Positions 1 to 6,999 of a stretch of DNA of 11,136 nt are shown one piece after another. Every line of letters begins with the position of its first letter. Position 1 is the stretch's first letter. This stretch comes from Campylobacteraceae bacterium (lineage in GTDB: Bacteria > Campylobacterota > Campylobacteria > Campylobacterales > Sulfurovaceae), in assembly GCA_027079365.1 (NCBI GenBank), contig JALWVW010000346.1, forward strand, positions 1 through 11,136, in the 5' to 3' direction. The position numbers and the translations under genes were made by a program. The notes beneath the pieces were generated by a model, which was not told the origin of the DNA, searched no databases, and saw nothing but the letters and a program-made list of their open reading frames with translations.

Positions 1-216
1 ATGGATGTGACCCATGCCACCCAGAGGCCTTCAGCACTGGGCGGTACCAGTGGAGGAGACAGAAAGTATGCACCTTTTATGGCCAAACTCGCCAATGCAG
101 TAGGGGTAGATGGTTTCTTCTTTGAGGTGCATGAAAACCCGGAAGAGGCACTGAGTGATGGCCCCAATATGGTCTATCTCAAGGATTTTAGAGATATACT
201 AGCCGCTATCAGATAA
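1..216 (+). CDS. kdsA: KdsA C-terminal part (3-deoxy-8-phosphooctulonate synthase), 5' end outside the window
   Basis: The enzyme condenses phosphoenolpyruvate with arabinose 5-phosphate to Kdo-8-phosphate in the cytoplasm, the first committed step to the Kdo of lipopolysaccharide. Only the last 71 residues are visible; the frame is open at base 1, so the ATG there is most likely an internal Met. Seen: DVTHATQ at residues 2-8, SGG at 17-19, FFFEVH at 39-44 and ALSDGP at 50-55, matching the end of the KdsA TIM barrel. The spacing of H5, E42 and D53 equals that of the metal ligands His185, Glu222 and Asp233 of the Aquifex enzyme (37 and 11 residues), so those positions are kept. Whether the enzyme is metal-dependent depends on an N-terminal Cys that lies outside the window. 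The ribH gene, which often follows kdsA in Campylobacterota, is not present here. Confidence 0.93.
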   Translation: MDVTHATQRPSALGGTSGGDRKYAPFMAKLANAVGVDGFFFEVHENPEEALSDGPNMVYLKDFRDILAAIR

Positions 217-253
217 CATGATATTTATGTTTTAAAGCTTCTGGAAAATTGAC

Positions 254-338
254 GATTTTACTCGCTAGCTCTGGCAGTCGCAAATGCAAGCGCCCATTTC
301 ATGGGTTGAGTGCTCCTTTGTCGCCATCGAGTAAAATC
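254..338. repeat. Long nested inverted repeat in the kdsA-rluA intergenic region
   Basis: GATTTTACTCG at 254-264 is the exact reverse complement of CGAGTAAAATC at 328-338. Inside this 11-bp outer stem further segments pair in nested order: TGGC 272-275 with GCCA 323-326, CAAA 281-284 with TTTG 317-320, GCA 286-288 with TGC 311-313, and CCCAT 293-297 with ATGGG 301-305 around a TTC loop. The whole 85-nt unit can therefore fold into one long interrupted hairpin in DNA or RNA. There is no run of T after either arm, so it is not a classical intrinsic terminator. It could be a dispersed palindromic repeat, a small MITE-like element or a structured RNA; the sequence alone does not decide. Confidence 0.75.
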
Positions 339-343
339 TCTAC

Positions 344-373
344 TTGTCATTATTCGGAGCATTTAATTACTAT
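344..373 (+). promoter_or_regulatory. Possible promoter of the pseudouridine synthase gene
   Basis: TTGTCA (344-349) resembles a -35 box and TACTAT (368-373) a -10 box, separated by 18 nt. Transcription would start about 20 nt before the ATG at 400. The -10 box is a weak match and TATGAT at 373-378 is an alternative, so this is tentative. Confidence 0.3.
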
Positions 374-399
374 ATGATTTAAAAAGAAAGAGAGAAAAT

Positions 400-1131
400 A
401 TGGAACAAGCCTATAAACTACTAGCACAAAGTAAAGAGATATCCAACAAAAAAGCCAAAGAGCTGATAGACAGAGGGCTGGTCTTTGTCGGAGACAGACA
501 GCTCAAGATAGCCAGAGCTTCCGTGCCGGATAGTACCATATTTCGCATAGAGATGCCAGAGGATATCACGATACTCTATCAGGATGAGGAGATGGTGGCC
601 GTCAATAAGCCTGCCGGCATAGATAGCTACGAGGTGCAGGATGCGATCGAGGGAGCTGAGTTGCTGCATAGACTGGATCGTGATACCAGTGGCGTGTTGC
701 TGTTGGGTAAGAGTGAGCGCTATATCAAAGAGGCGATCAAAGCATTCAAGCAAAGAAAAGTACTCAAGGAGTATGTGGCCTGGGTAGAGGGTGTGGTCTA
801 TGAAGAGATGGAGATTACTGCCCCCATCCATACGATCAAAAAAGGCAAGGCCTTTTCCAAGATTGACGAGCGACTGGGCAAGCCTGCCCATACTGTCGTC
901 ACACCCGATGAAGTACAAGGCAAGAAAAGCAAAGTCAAGATCGTCATCCACACAGGGCGTACCCACCAGATCAGAGTGCACCTAGCATCCGTGGGACATC
1001 CTGTAGTCGGAGACAGTCAGTATGGGTCTCGTACCAGAGCCAAGAGAGCATTGCTGCATGCCAGAAAGATAGAGCTTTTGGGTAAAACTTTTAGTGCCCC
1101 TCTGCCTGCTGATATCAAGCGATACAAATAG
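400..1131 (+). CDS. RluA-family 23S rRNA/tRNA pseudouridine synthase
   Basis: The protein isomerises specific uridines in structured RNA to pseudouridine. It has 243 residues. Residues 1-50 form a small S4-like RNA-binding region (KKAKELIDRGLVFVGD). The catalytic domain starts near residue 58 with the typical EEMVAVNKPAG. The signature HRLDRDTSG lies at 90-98, with D93 as the catalytic aspartate, and the C-terminal block HTGRTHQIRVHL near 184-195 followed by GHPVVGDSQYG is also present. All core motifs are intact. The Shine-Dalgarno is weak (AAGAGAG before the ATG at 400), but no better start exists upstream. The target position (RluA, RluC, RluD or TruC type) cannot be told from sequence, so no symbol is given. 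A hairpin after the stop separates it from ffh. Confidence 0.93.
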   Translation: MEQAYKLLAQSKEISNKKAKELIDRGLVFVGDRQLKIARASVPDSTIFRIEMPEDITILYQDEEMVAVNKPAGIDSYEVQDAIEGAELLHRLDRDTSGVLLLGKSERYIKEAIKAFKQRKVLKEYVAWVEGVVYEEMEITAPIHTIKKGKAFSKIDERLGKPAHTVVTPDEVQGKKSKVKIVIHTGRTHQIRVHLASVGHPVVGDSQYGSRTRAKRALLHARKIELLGKTFSAPLPADIKRYK

Positions 1132-1144
1132 GTCTTAGCCCTTG

Positions 1145-1166
1145 AGGAGGCTCGCTAGAGCTTCCT
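1145..1166 (+). terminator. Stem-loop after the pseudouridine synthase gene
   Basis: GGAGGCTC (1146-1153) pairs with GAGCTTCC (1158-1165) around a GCTA loop, with one G-U pair, and an A-T pair extends it on the outside. The following TTAAATAGATTTT is only moderately T-rich, so termination may be partial. Its place between two genes supports a terminator role. Confidence 0.45.
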
Positions 1167-1181
1167 TAAATAGATTTTGGA

Positions 1182-1187
1182 TAAAAT
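1182..1187 (+). promoter_or_regulatory. -10 box, likely ffh promoter
   Basis: TAAAAT within GGATAAAATGC follows a T-rich ATTTT stretch, the common layout of Campylobacterota sigma70 promoters, which often lack a clear -35. It would give a leader of about 40 nt before ffh. The same GGATAAAAT string recurs at 11125-11132 near the window end. Confidence 0.4.
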
Positions 1188-1233
1188 GCACAAAATAAAA
1201 AACTATATTTTTGGTTAAAAAGTAGGAAAAAGT

Positions 1234-2589
1234 ATGTTTAGTACCATTACAGACAGTTTCAAAAATGCCATTGGAAAGATTCGTTTCCATGATGATGAAA
1301 AAGCACTCAAAAAAGCAACGACAGAGCTAAGAAAATCACTGCTCAAATCCGATGTTCACCACAAGGTGGTCAAGGATTTGATCCAGACAGTGGAGCTAGA
1401 GACCAAGAAGCATGGCATCGGCAAAGACAGCTTCCTCGCAGCATTGCAAAATGAATTGGTGCGTATCCTGACGGCTGAGGGCAACCAAGGCTTCGTTTTT
1501 GCTTCCAAGCCTCCTACGGTAGTGCTCATGACGGGACTGCAAGGTTCAGGTAAGACGACTACGACAGGCAAGCTAGCCTATATGCTCAAAGAGCAGAAGA
1601 AAAAGAAAGTACTGATCGCAGCAGGTGACCTTCAGAGGCTGGCGGCGGTGGAGCAGCTTCGTCAAATCTGTGCAGATATCGAGGTCGACCTTGTAGCAGA
1701 TGAAGATGCCAAACCTGAAGAGATTGTTACCAGAGCGATTCAGAAAGCCACGGATGAGCTCTATGATGTGGTACTGATAGACACAGCAGGGCGTTTGGCG
1801 ATCGATGAGGAGCTGATGGATGAGCTGGCGCGTGTCAAAAATGTCGCGAAGCCTGATGAGATCTTCTATGTAGCGGATGCAATGACCGGTATGGATGCAG
1901 TCAGAACAGCGACAACCTTCAAAGAGAAGATTGGTATCACAGGTGTAGTATTGAGTAAGTTTGACGGAGACTCCAAGGGGGGCGTAGCCCTGGGTATCGC
2001 CCACCAGGTGGGTGTGCCATTGCGTTTCATTGGTAGCGGAGAGAAGATGCCTGATCTGGAGGTCTTTATCCCAGAGCGTATCACCAACCGCCTCATGGGA
2101 GCAGGAGATATCGAAGGACTGGCAGAGCGTACGGCATCGGTGATTGATGAAAAGACAGCCAAACGCATGACCAGCAAGATCAAAAAAGGGCAGTTCAATT
2201 TCAATGATTTCCTTGAGCAGATGGAGCAGATGAAAAAAATGGGCTCCATGAAGTCGATCATGGGCATGATCCCAGGTATGGGCAATATGGCGAAGCAGAT
2301 CGGAGAGATGGATCTAGAGAACTCCAGCGAGATGAAAGCGATCAAGTCGATGGTCTCCTCTATGACACCCAAAGAGCGGGAAAACCCAGACCTGCTCAAT
2401 AATACCCGAAAGCGCCGTATCGCAGCAGGAGCAGGACTGGATCAAATGCAGGTCAACCGTGTCCTCAAGCAGTTTAAAAATGCTGCCAAAATGGCGAAGA
2501 AGATGTCCACAAAAGGCGGCATGAAAGAGATGCAGAAGATGATGGGTCAAATGGGTGGACAAGGCGGTGGGTTTCCGGGGATGCGATAG
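1234..2589 (+). CDS. ffh: Signal recognition particle protein Ffh (SRP54 GTPase)
   Basis: Ffh binds signal sequences of nascent membrane proteins together with the 4.5S RNA, and docks at the FtsY receptor in a GTP-dependent cycle. The 451 residues match the usual length. The N domain spans about 1-95. The G domain has the P-loop GLQGSGKTTTTGK at 101-113, the insertion-box region DLQRLAAVEQL at 132-142 (most bacteria have a Pro after the Arg; here it is Leu), DTAGR at 183-187 and SKFDGDSKGG at 241-250 (a variant of TKLDGDAKGG). The M domain from about 320 is Met-rich, with RNA-binding TRKRRIAAGAG and a Met/Gly tail. AGGA at 1224-1227 lies 6 nt before the ATG and fixes the start. The neighbour expected downstream in many genomes, rpsP, is absent here. 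Confidence 0.98.
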   Translation: MFSTITDSFKNAIGKIRFHDDEKALKKATTELRKSLLKSDVHHKVVKDLIQTVELETKKHGIGKDSFLAALQNELVRILTAEGNQGFVFASKPPTVVLMTGLQGSGKTTTTGKLAYMLKEQKKKKVLIAAGDLQRLAAVEQLRQICADIEVDLVADEDAKPEEIVTRAIQKATDELYDVVLIDTAGRLAIDEELMDELARVKNVAKPDEIFYVADAMTGMDAVRTATTFKEKIGITGVVLSKFDGDSKGGVALGIAHQVGVPLRFIGSGEKMPDLEVFIPERITNRLMGAGDIEGLAERTASVIDEKTAKRMTSKIKKGQFNFNDFLEQMEQMKKMGSMKSIMGMIPGMGNMAKQIGEMDLENSSEMKAIKSMVSSMTPKERENPDLLNNTRKRRIAAGAGLDQMQVNRVLKQFKNAAKMAKKMSTKGGMKEMQKMMGQMGGQGGGFPGMR

Positions 2590-2607
2590 TGCTGTCTCAT
2601 CACTATC
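2585..2607 (+). terminator. Hairpin overlapping the ffh stop codon
   Basis: GATAGTG (2585-2591) and CACTATC (2601-2607) form a perfect 7-bp stem with a 9-nt loop, and the stem includes the ffh stop codon. No T-tract follows directly, so it may be a weak or factor-assisted terminator, or an mRNA 3' end stabiliser between ffh and the next promoter. Confidence 0.35.
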
Positions 2608-2615
2608 TGGATGAT

Positions 2616-2640
2616 GCCACAATTTTGCCACAACTTTGTG
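2616..2640. promoter_or_regulatory. Operator-like tandem repeat and dyad within the promoter
   Basis: GCCACAATTTT (2616-2626) is repeated with a single mismatch as GCCACAACTTT (2627-2637), a spacing of about one helical turn that covers the -35 box. The second copy runs into a dyad, CACAA-CT-TTGTG (2629-2640), lying between the -35 and -10 boxes. A repressor bound here would block RNA polymerase. No regulator gene is present in the window. Confidence 0.4.
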
Positions 2641-2652
2641 CTACAATATAAT
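2625..2652 (+). promoter_or_regulatory. Sigma70-type promoter of the lipoprotein-ABC operon
   Basis: TTGCCA (-35, 2625-2630) and a perfect TATAAT (-10, 2647-2652) are separated by 16 nt. Transcription would begin near 2659, about 33 nt before the ATG at 2692. An overlapping extended -10 (TGCTACAAT, 2639-2647) is a second possibility. It is the only clear promoter ahead of the six genes that run to 8108. Confidence 0.65.
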
Positions 2653-2691
2653 TATGAGAATTTATTCTCAAATTCACAGAAGGAAAAGGCA

Positions 2692-3594
2692 ATGAAAAGA
2701 TCAATAGCGGCTGTCTCGCTAAGCGTATTGGCTGTGGTGGCAATAGTGGGATGTGGTGGTGGAGGAGGAGGCTCTTCCTCTTTGGTTAAGCTTACACCGG
2801 AAAAAATAGATGCGCTGGGGAAAAGCGTGCATACGATACTTCCTGAATGCGGATACAATAGCCCCAATGCTTCCTTTGTGGCGGATGATGGGGGATCAGG
2901 TACTCCCTATAAGGTGTTAAACAAAAATCTAAAGGAAATAGACACACTCCATCGTTTGGATCGTCCAGTATCTGGAACAATTGGGGGATCATTTAATTGT
3001 GGTTGGACTGATCAGGAGAGAGGAAAGATAAATTATTCTGGAACCCATGACAATGGAGATGATACCCTGGTGTACAATTTTGATCACTATTGTACCACCA
3101 ATGCAAACGGAGAGAAAACAATCCTCACTGGGAAAATGGATGTCTTTAGGGATGGAACACCACCTACAGGTGGGGTTGGTCGGGTTATAAACTCTAGAAC
3201 ATACAGTACACAGGGGGGTGGATTGCAAACCACCGTAGAGACGGACCATGTCAAGAAAACAACGACAACCAAAATCAATCAGTTGGTTTATACGGATGGG
3301 ACGAAAGCAGTCACTGCGGATAAAATGGAATTTGTAGAGGGAGGAAAGAGCTATACTGTGACCCACTTGGATGCAGTAAAAGAGAAGGGAAGCTATAGGG
3401 TAAAAAAAGCGACTTACACTGATCCTGATGCGGGAACAGTCAATATCAGTATGGATAAACTCTCAGAAAAATCCACAATTACAGTCACAGGAACGGATGG
3501 TACAAAGGCAGTATTTAAAGGTACTGGTGATGGTAGCTTTACTTATACAGACGGAAGCGATATCTATAAGCTTTCATGCAATACGGTGAAATGA
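2692..3594 (+). CDS. Secreted lipoprotein with glycine linker, function unknown
   Basis: The 300-residue protein starts with a lipoprotein signal peptide: MKRS, a hydrophobic stretch at 5-19 and lipobox IVGC with lipidated Cys21. The Cys is followed by six Gly and three Ser, a flexible tether. The mature part is rich in Thr, Gly and Asp, with alternating hydrophobic residues that suggest beta strands; TDGTKAV occurs at about 201-207 and again at 268-274, hinting at a repeated strand unit. Four further Cys (53, 103, 134, 296) could form disulfides in the periplasm. I recognise no family. The start is set at 2692, not at an ATG 81 nt upstream, because the signal peptide begins here and AAGGA (2680-2684) lies 7 nt before it; the upstream ATG also lies before the promoter. 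It is first in the operon, 27 nt ahead of the permease gene, so it may be a partner or cargo of the transporter. Confidence 0.85.
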   Translation: MKRSIAAVSLSVLAVVAIVGCGGGGGGSSSLVKLTPEKIDALGKSVHTILPECGYNSPNASFVADDGGSGTPYKVLNKNLKEIDTLHRLDRPVSGTIGGSFNCGWTDQERGKINYSGTHDNGDDTLVYNFDHYCTTNANGEKTILTGKMDVFRDGTPPTGGVGRVINSRTYSTQGGGLQTTVETDHVKKTTTTKINQLVYTDGTKAVTADKMEFVEGGKSYTVTHLDAVKEKGSYRVKKATYTDPDAGTVNISMDKLSEKSTITVTGTDGTKAVFKGTGDGSFTYTDGSDIYKLSCNTVK

Positions 3595-3621
3595 AAGCAC
3601 TGATCAAGGATTACAAAAAGG

Positions 3622-4749
3622 ATGTTTAATATAGGGGTGCAGTATGCTTTGCGTAATATTTTTCGCACACCACTGCGATCCTTTTTTACCTTTTTGAGTG
3701 TTGCCATGATCATGAGCCTCTATGTGATTGTCACCGGGGTGGGAGACTCCTTCACCCGGCAGATCACAACGCTGCTGGGACAGCACAATATAGATGTGAT
3801 CGTCCAATCCAAATATGCAGTCTCTCCGCTCTCTTCCCGTATCCCTAAAGCCATGCTGGGAGATATCATACACAGAGATCTCGTGCAGGACTACGGAGTC
3901 CTGACGATCGGAAAACTGACGATCAATGATCATGCCGAAGGCTTTGTTATAGGTGTGGATGCTATAGACAAATTTTCACAGGAGTTGGGTCTGTCTATCG
4001 TAGAAGGAAGAGCCTCCAGTGGGCAGGATCATGAGATCATGATGGCCCGTCAGTTGGCAAGCGTCCTGAAGATACATTCCGGGGATGTACTCACGCTCTC
4101 TGGGAGCGGAAGCTATCGGGTGGTGGGACTGTATGAGACCTGGATCGGATTTTTCAACAGCAGTTTGATCTGTACGATGTCTGATGCGCAGGCCTTGCTG
4201 CACCGGGAAGCTTATGTCAGTATGCTGGTGCTGGCACTGAAAAAACCCTATGCATCTCCCTCTTTCATCGAGTCAGTCAACCAAAAGTATCCTGAGCTGA
4301 AAGCGATCAGAAGCAGTGATTTTTCCAACAAGAGCGGATCTCTCAAGGCACTGTTTACCATCTTGCATATCATCTCTCTCGTGACGCTGGCCATTGCCTC
4401 GGCGATCGTGCTCAACACCTTTGTTATGGCAATCAATGAGCGAAGTAAAGAGATCGCAATTCTTCTCGCGATAGGATGGTCCAAGACAATGGTCACCATG
4501 GTACTGATGTTCGAATCTGTGATTCTCTCTCTTTTTGGTGGGCTTGCGGGCTTTTTTGTTTCATTTCCTGTGCTTTCTCTTCTGAAAGCACACTATCAAA
4601 ATATCTCTGTCTATATGCCCACATCATTGGGGGCGGGGCAGCTGACAGAAGTTGTGGTATTGTGCATTACTATTGGTATAGTGAGTATCGTGTTTCCTGC
4701 TATCTATGGGGTGAGAAAAAATATTGCAAGAGGACTTCATGGAAAATAA
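3622..4749 (+). CDS. ABC transporter permease of the MacB/LolC/FtsX type
   Basis: This 375-residue inner-membrane protein has the four-helix plan of type VII ABC permeases: helix 1 at about 20-41, a large periplasmic domain (about 42-240, MacB_PCD-like, with VIGVDAID and IVEGR segments), then helices at about 243-269, 290-320 and 341-363. NERSKEIAILLAIGWSK at 272-288, between helices 2 and 3, matches the coupling region of MacB (ERTREIGIRRAIGA type). Such permeases do not usually pump through the membrane but drive extraction of lipoproteins, lipids or peptides from the periplasmic side. There is one permease gene, so a homodimer is likely. No MacA-like adaptor is encoded nearby. AAGGA at 3606-3610 lies 11 nt before the ATG. 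The substrate is unknown; the neighbours suggest a lipid or lipoprotein. Confidence 0.9.
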   Translation: MFNIGVQYALRNIFRTPLRSFFTFLSVAMIMSLYVIVTGVGDSFTRQITTLLGQHNIDVIVQSKYAVSPLSSRIPKAMLGDIIHRDLVQDYGVLTIGKLTINDHAEGFVIGVDAIDKFSQELGLSIVEGRASSGQDHEIMMARQLASVLKIHSGDVLTLSGSGSYRVVGLYETWIGFFNSSLICTMSDAQALLHREAYVSMLVLALKKPYASPSFIESVNQKYPELKAIRSSDFSNKSGSLKALFTILHIISLVTLAIASAIVLNTFVMAINERSKEIAILLAIGWSKTMVTMVLMFESVILSLFGGLAGFFVSFPVLSLLKAHYQNISVYMPTSLGAGQLTEVVVLCITIGIVSIVFPAIYGVRKNIARGLHGK

Positions 4750-5434
4750 TGAAGCCCTGGTGGTGCTACAGGGAGTAAGCAAGAGTTATGACAAGGGATT
4801 GATTCCGGCTATTTCCAACATTTCGTTGACGCTCAAAAGAGGCAAAATATATGTCTTGACCGGGGCATCCGGATCTGGCAAAAGCACGCTCCTGAATATG
4901 ATAGGCACGCTTGATACCCCGTCAAGCGGTACGATCCTTTATGAAGGAAAAACGATAAATATGCTTCAGCCCATCAGTCACTTCAGAAGAGATTTTATCG
5001 GTTTTGTGTTTCAGTTTCATCATCTCATACCGACCCTGACACTGAGAGAAAATATCGAGATGGCAATGCTCTCGAATCCCCGCTTTTCTGCCAAAGAGAA
5101 ACAAGACAGGATACGCTCCCTACTCGTCTATATGGGATTGGAGCAAAAGATAGATGCGCGTGCCAGTGCGATATCAGGAGGCGAGAGGCAGCGGGGTGCT
5201 ATAGCAAGAGCGCTGGCCAACAACCCCGTATTGATATTGGCAGATGAGCCTACCGGGAATATTGATTCCGATACGAGTACATTGGTATTGTCCAAACTGG
5301 TAGAGTATGTGCGTCAGGGAGGCACTATTCTGATCGCTACGCACGACAGGGATGTTGCGCGTATTGCAGATGTGATGATAGTGATGAAAGATGGACATAT
5401 CGTCTCTATCGAAGACCTCCACCATCAGTCATGA
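4739..5434 (+). CDS. ABC transporter ATP-binding protein, LolD/MacB family
   Basis: The 231-residue ATPase powers the permease encoded just upstream. All motifs are present: Walker A GASGSGKST at 42-50, Q-loop Gln at 92 in FVFQFHHL, signature ISGGERQRGAIARAL from 145 (Ile and Glu replace the usual Leu and Gln, and Gly replaces Val after QR), Walker B LILADEP at 165-171, D-loop TGNIDSDT and the switch His202 in ATHD. FxFQxxxLIPTLTxxEN is typical of LolD, MacB and FtsE. The chosen ATG at 4739 has AGAGGA at 4729-4734 and overlaps the permease end by 11 nt; a TTG at 4724 would add five residues but leaves the Shine-Dalgarno inside the gene. The overlap implies translational coupling and balanced subunit amounts. 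Confidence 0.95.
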   Translation: MENNEALVVLQGVSKSYDKGLIPAISNISLTLKRGKIYVLTGASGSGKSTLLNMIGTLDTPSSGTILYEGKTINMLQPISHFRRDFIGFVFQFHHLIPTLTLRENIEMAMLSNPRFSAKEKQDRIRSLLVYMGLEQKIDARASAISGGERQRGAIARALANNPVLILADEPTGNIDSDTSTLVLSKLVEYVRQGGTILIATHDRDVARIADVMIVMKDGHIVSIEDLHHQS

Positions 5435-6132
5435 ATCTAAAATTTTTCCTGATCTGTATCTATAGCTTTGTCATGCTGCTGATTGGTGTATTTCTCATGT
5501 TTTTTCTGAAAAAATATATTTTTCTCCTCAGGAAACTATGGGCATTCACGATTATTAAATTGTTGCCTATCGAGATAGAGGAGAGAGGCATATTGGATGT
5601 AGATGCTGATATTATGGTTTTAAATCACAATTCAGTCCTGGATGCGATCTTGCTGGAGTATCTGCACCCCAAAGAGATCTCCTGGGTCACCAAAGACATG
5701 CTGTCAAAATTGCCTGTTTTTGGATATGTGCTGAAGCTCCCCAAACTGATACTGATAGATCCGACCAAGAGAAGCGCCACCAAGACACTTTTGGGTGAAG
5801 TGGATAAGGCACATAGTGAGCAGAGACCTGTGGGCATATTTCCGGAAGGAAGACATGGTAAAACAGGTGCAATCGGCCATTTTCAGAAAGGCATAAAAGT
5901 GGTAGCCGAGCACTTGCATCTGACTGTGCAGCCCATAGTATTGAGCAATACAAAAAATATATTCAATGTGGATACTTTTACGGCTTCTTCAGGGAAAATA
6001 AGAATTACCTATCTTGAGACGATGGATACATCCAGGGATAATTGGTTTGCGGATATGGAAACTAACATAAGAGAAGTGTATGCCTCAGGAAGTCCTGCTA
6101 TGGCAGAAGAAGCAGACAATGACAATAGATAG
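5431..6132 (+). CDS. PlsC-like lysophospholipid/glycerol-phosphate acyltransferase
   Basis: Members of this LPLAT family move an acyl chain from acyl-ACP or acyl-CoA onto a glycerophosphate or other lipid headgroup at the inner membrane. The 233-residue protein has an N-terminal membrane helix (about 4-26). The catalytic HX4D motif is NHNSVLD, with His66 and Asp71, and FPEGRHGKTG at 137-146 is the phosphate-binding block (FPEGTRS in PlsC). QPIVLSNT near 177 fits the fourth block. The ATG overlaps the ATPase stop in ATGA (5431-5434). The divergent FPEGRHG and the operon context suggest a specialised role and not the housekeeping PlsC, but this is not proven. The acyl donor might be the ACP encoded at 9424. 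Confidence 0.88.
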   Translation: MNLKFFLICIYSFVMLLIGVFLMFFLKKYIFLLRKLWAFTIIKLLPIEIEERGILDVDADIMVLNHNSVLDAILLEYLHPKEISWVTKDMLSKLPVFGYVLKLPKLILIDPTKRSATKTLLGEVDKAHSEQRPVGIFPEGRHGKTGAIGHFQKGIKVVAEHLHLTVQPIVLSNTKNIFNVDTFTASSGKIRITYLETMDTSRDNWFADMETNIREVYASGSPAMAEEADNDNR

Positions 6133-6144
6133 CAGAGAAAGATT

Positions 6145-6999
6145 GTGACACGCCACAGCATACCCAAAAGTGAGTATCTACTCTATGTTTTGCATGAGAA
6201 ACTAAAATTTTCGGCTCAAGCCATTTTTTTGTTTTTCCTGGCGCTGTTTCTGGTGATGGTTCCATGGGCAGTATACACCGGTGTATGGCAAGATATTGAT
6301 TACCCCCTCTCTTCCAGTTATGCTGTCTGGCTGGGCGATATTTTTCTGAGTCTGTCCAATTTTTTCATCGTGCGTTATTATGAGTCGATCCCAAACTCAT
6401 TCCCCAGAGATACAGGAAACACGCACTATATACTGATACTTTTTGTCTCTTTTCTCTTTTCGCTCATGATACATGGAATATTTTTAATGGATACATTGCA
6501 TGGCTGGACAGAGGTGAGTGCAGCAGGAGGATGGTCACTGCTGGGTTATTATCATATTGCTGTTTTTGCCCTGGAGTCTTCGATAGTGGCGCATTTCTTT
6601 TTGTACATGGGGCGCAGCACTATCTGGGGATACACAGAGAGGGCCTATGAGAATTATACGATAGCTGCTTTGCTGGTCAATGGATTTTATGTACTCTTTT
6701 TTCTTACGCTGTATATCAATATCTGGGTATTTACCGTAGCAGAATTCTCCATAAAACACGAGGTTGCGTATCTGGAAGGCGTGATGACAACACTTGTGCG
6801 GTTTCCCATATATCTCATTGTGCTGCCACTGGTACTCTATGCCCAAAGCAGGATAGTGTGCCATGGGAAAAACTTCCGGATAAAAGTGCTACGGCACTTT
6901 GATGTGAAAGCATGGAGGAAAATGGGCTTTTTGCTGTTTTTGCTTTTCTTTTTGATCGTTGCAGAGAATATGGTGCTGCTACATGGAGGCAAGTTGTGA
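6145..6999 (+). CDS. Seven-helix integral membrane protein, unknown function
   Basis: I do not recognise this 284-residue protein. Seven hydrophobic segments are visible at about 22-45, 57-78, 94-116, 130-155, 171-197, 215-236 and 259-279. Several potentially functional polar residues sit in or at the ends of helices 3 and 4: His94, His110, His119, His137, Glu144 and His150, which could bind a metal or act catalytically, but no known motif is complete. The start is GTG at 6145, 12 nt after the acyltransferase stop, with only a weak GAGAAAG upstream; an internal start cannot be excluded, but the next Met (residue 38) lies within helix 1. Its end overlaps the next gene by 4 nt. The position between an acyltransferase and a secreted protein suggests a role in envelope lipid handling (inference). 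Confidence 0.8.
   Translation: MTRHSIPKSEYLLYVLHEKLKFSAQAIFLFFLALFLVMVPWAVYTGVWQDIDYPLSSSYAVWLGDIFLSLSNFFIVRYYESIPNSFPRDTGNTHYILILFVSFLFSLMIHGIFLMDTLHGWTEVSAAGGWSLLGYYHIAVFALESSIVAHFFLYMGRSTIWGYTERAYENYTIAALLVNGFYVLFFLTLYINIWVFTVAEFSIKHEVAYLEGVMTTLVRFPIYLIVLPLVLYAQSRIVCHGKNFRIKVLRHFDVKAWRKMGFLLFLLFFLIVAENMVLLHGGKL

Noticed and set aside
421..981. Long minus-strand open frame opposite the pseudouridine synthase gene
   Set aside because: Antisense shadow of a clearly conserved gene; no recognisable protein features and no ribosome binding site support.
261..1158. Shared octamer CTCGCTAG at 261-268 and 1151-1158 as copies of one repeat element
   Set aside because: The similarity does not extend beyond eight bases and the two structures differ; chance is a sufficient explanation.
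1866..2399. Minus-strand open frame of 177 codons opposite ffh
   Set aside because: Shadow of ffh; composition mirrors the sense codons and no domain is visible.
2611..2691. N-terminal extension of the lipoprotein from an ATG at 2611
   Set aside because: The stretch contains the promoter boxes, and the signal peptide plus a good Shine-Dalgarno place the start at 2692.
2752..2772. Glycine-codon triplet run in the lipoprotein gene as a phase-variable tract
   Set aside because: The units are mixed GGT/GGA/GGC triplets, so slippage would keep the frame; Gly-rich tethers after the lipobox are common.
6912..6995. N-terminal extension of the secreted protein from an ATG at 6912
   Set aside because: It lies inside the preceding membrane-protein gene and would bury the signal peptide; GTG at 6996 has GGAGG at correct spacing and a GTGA overlap.
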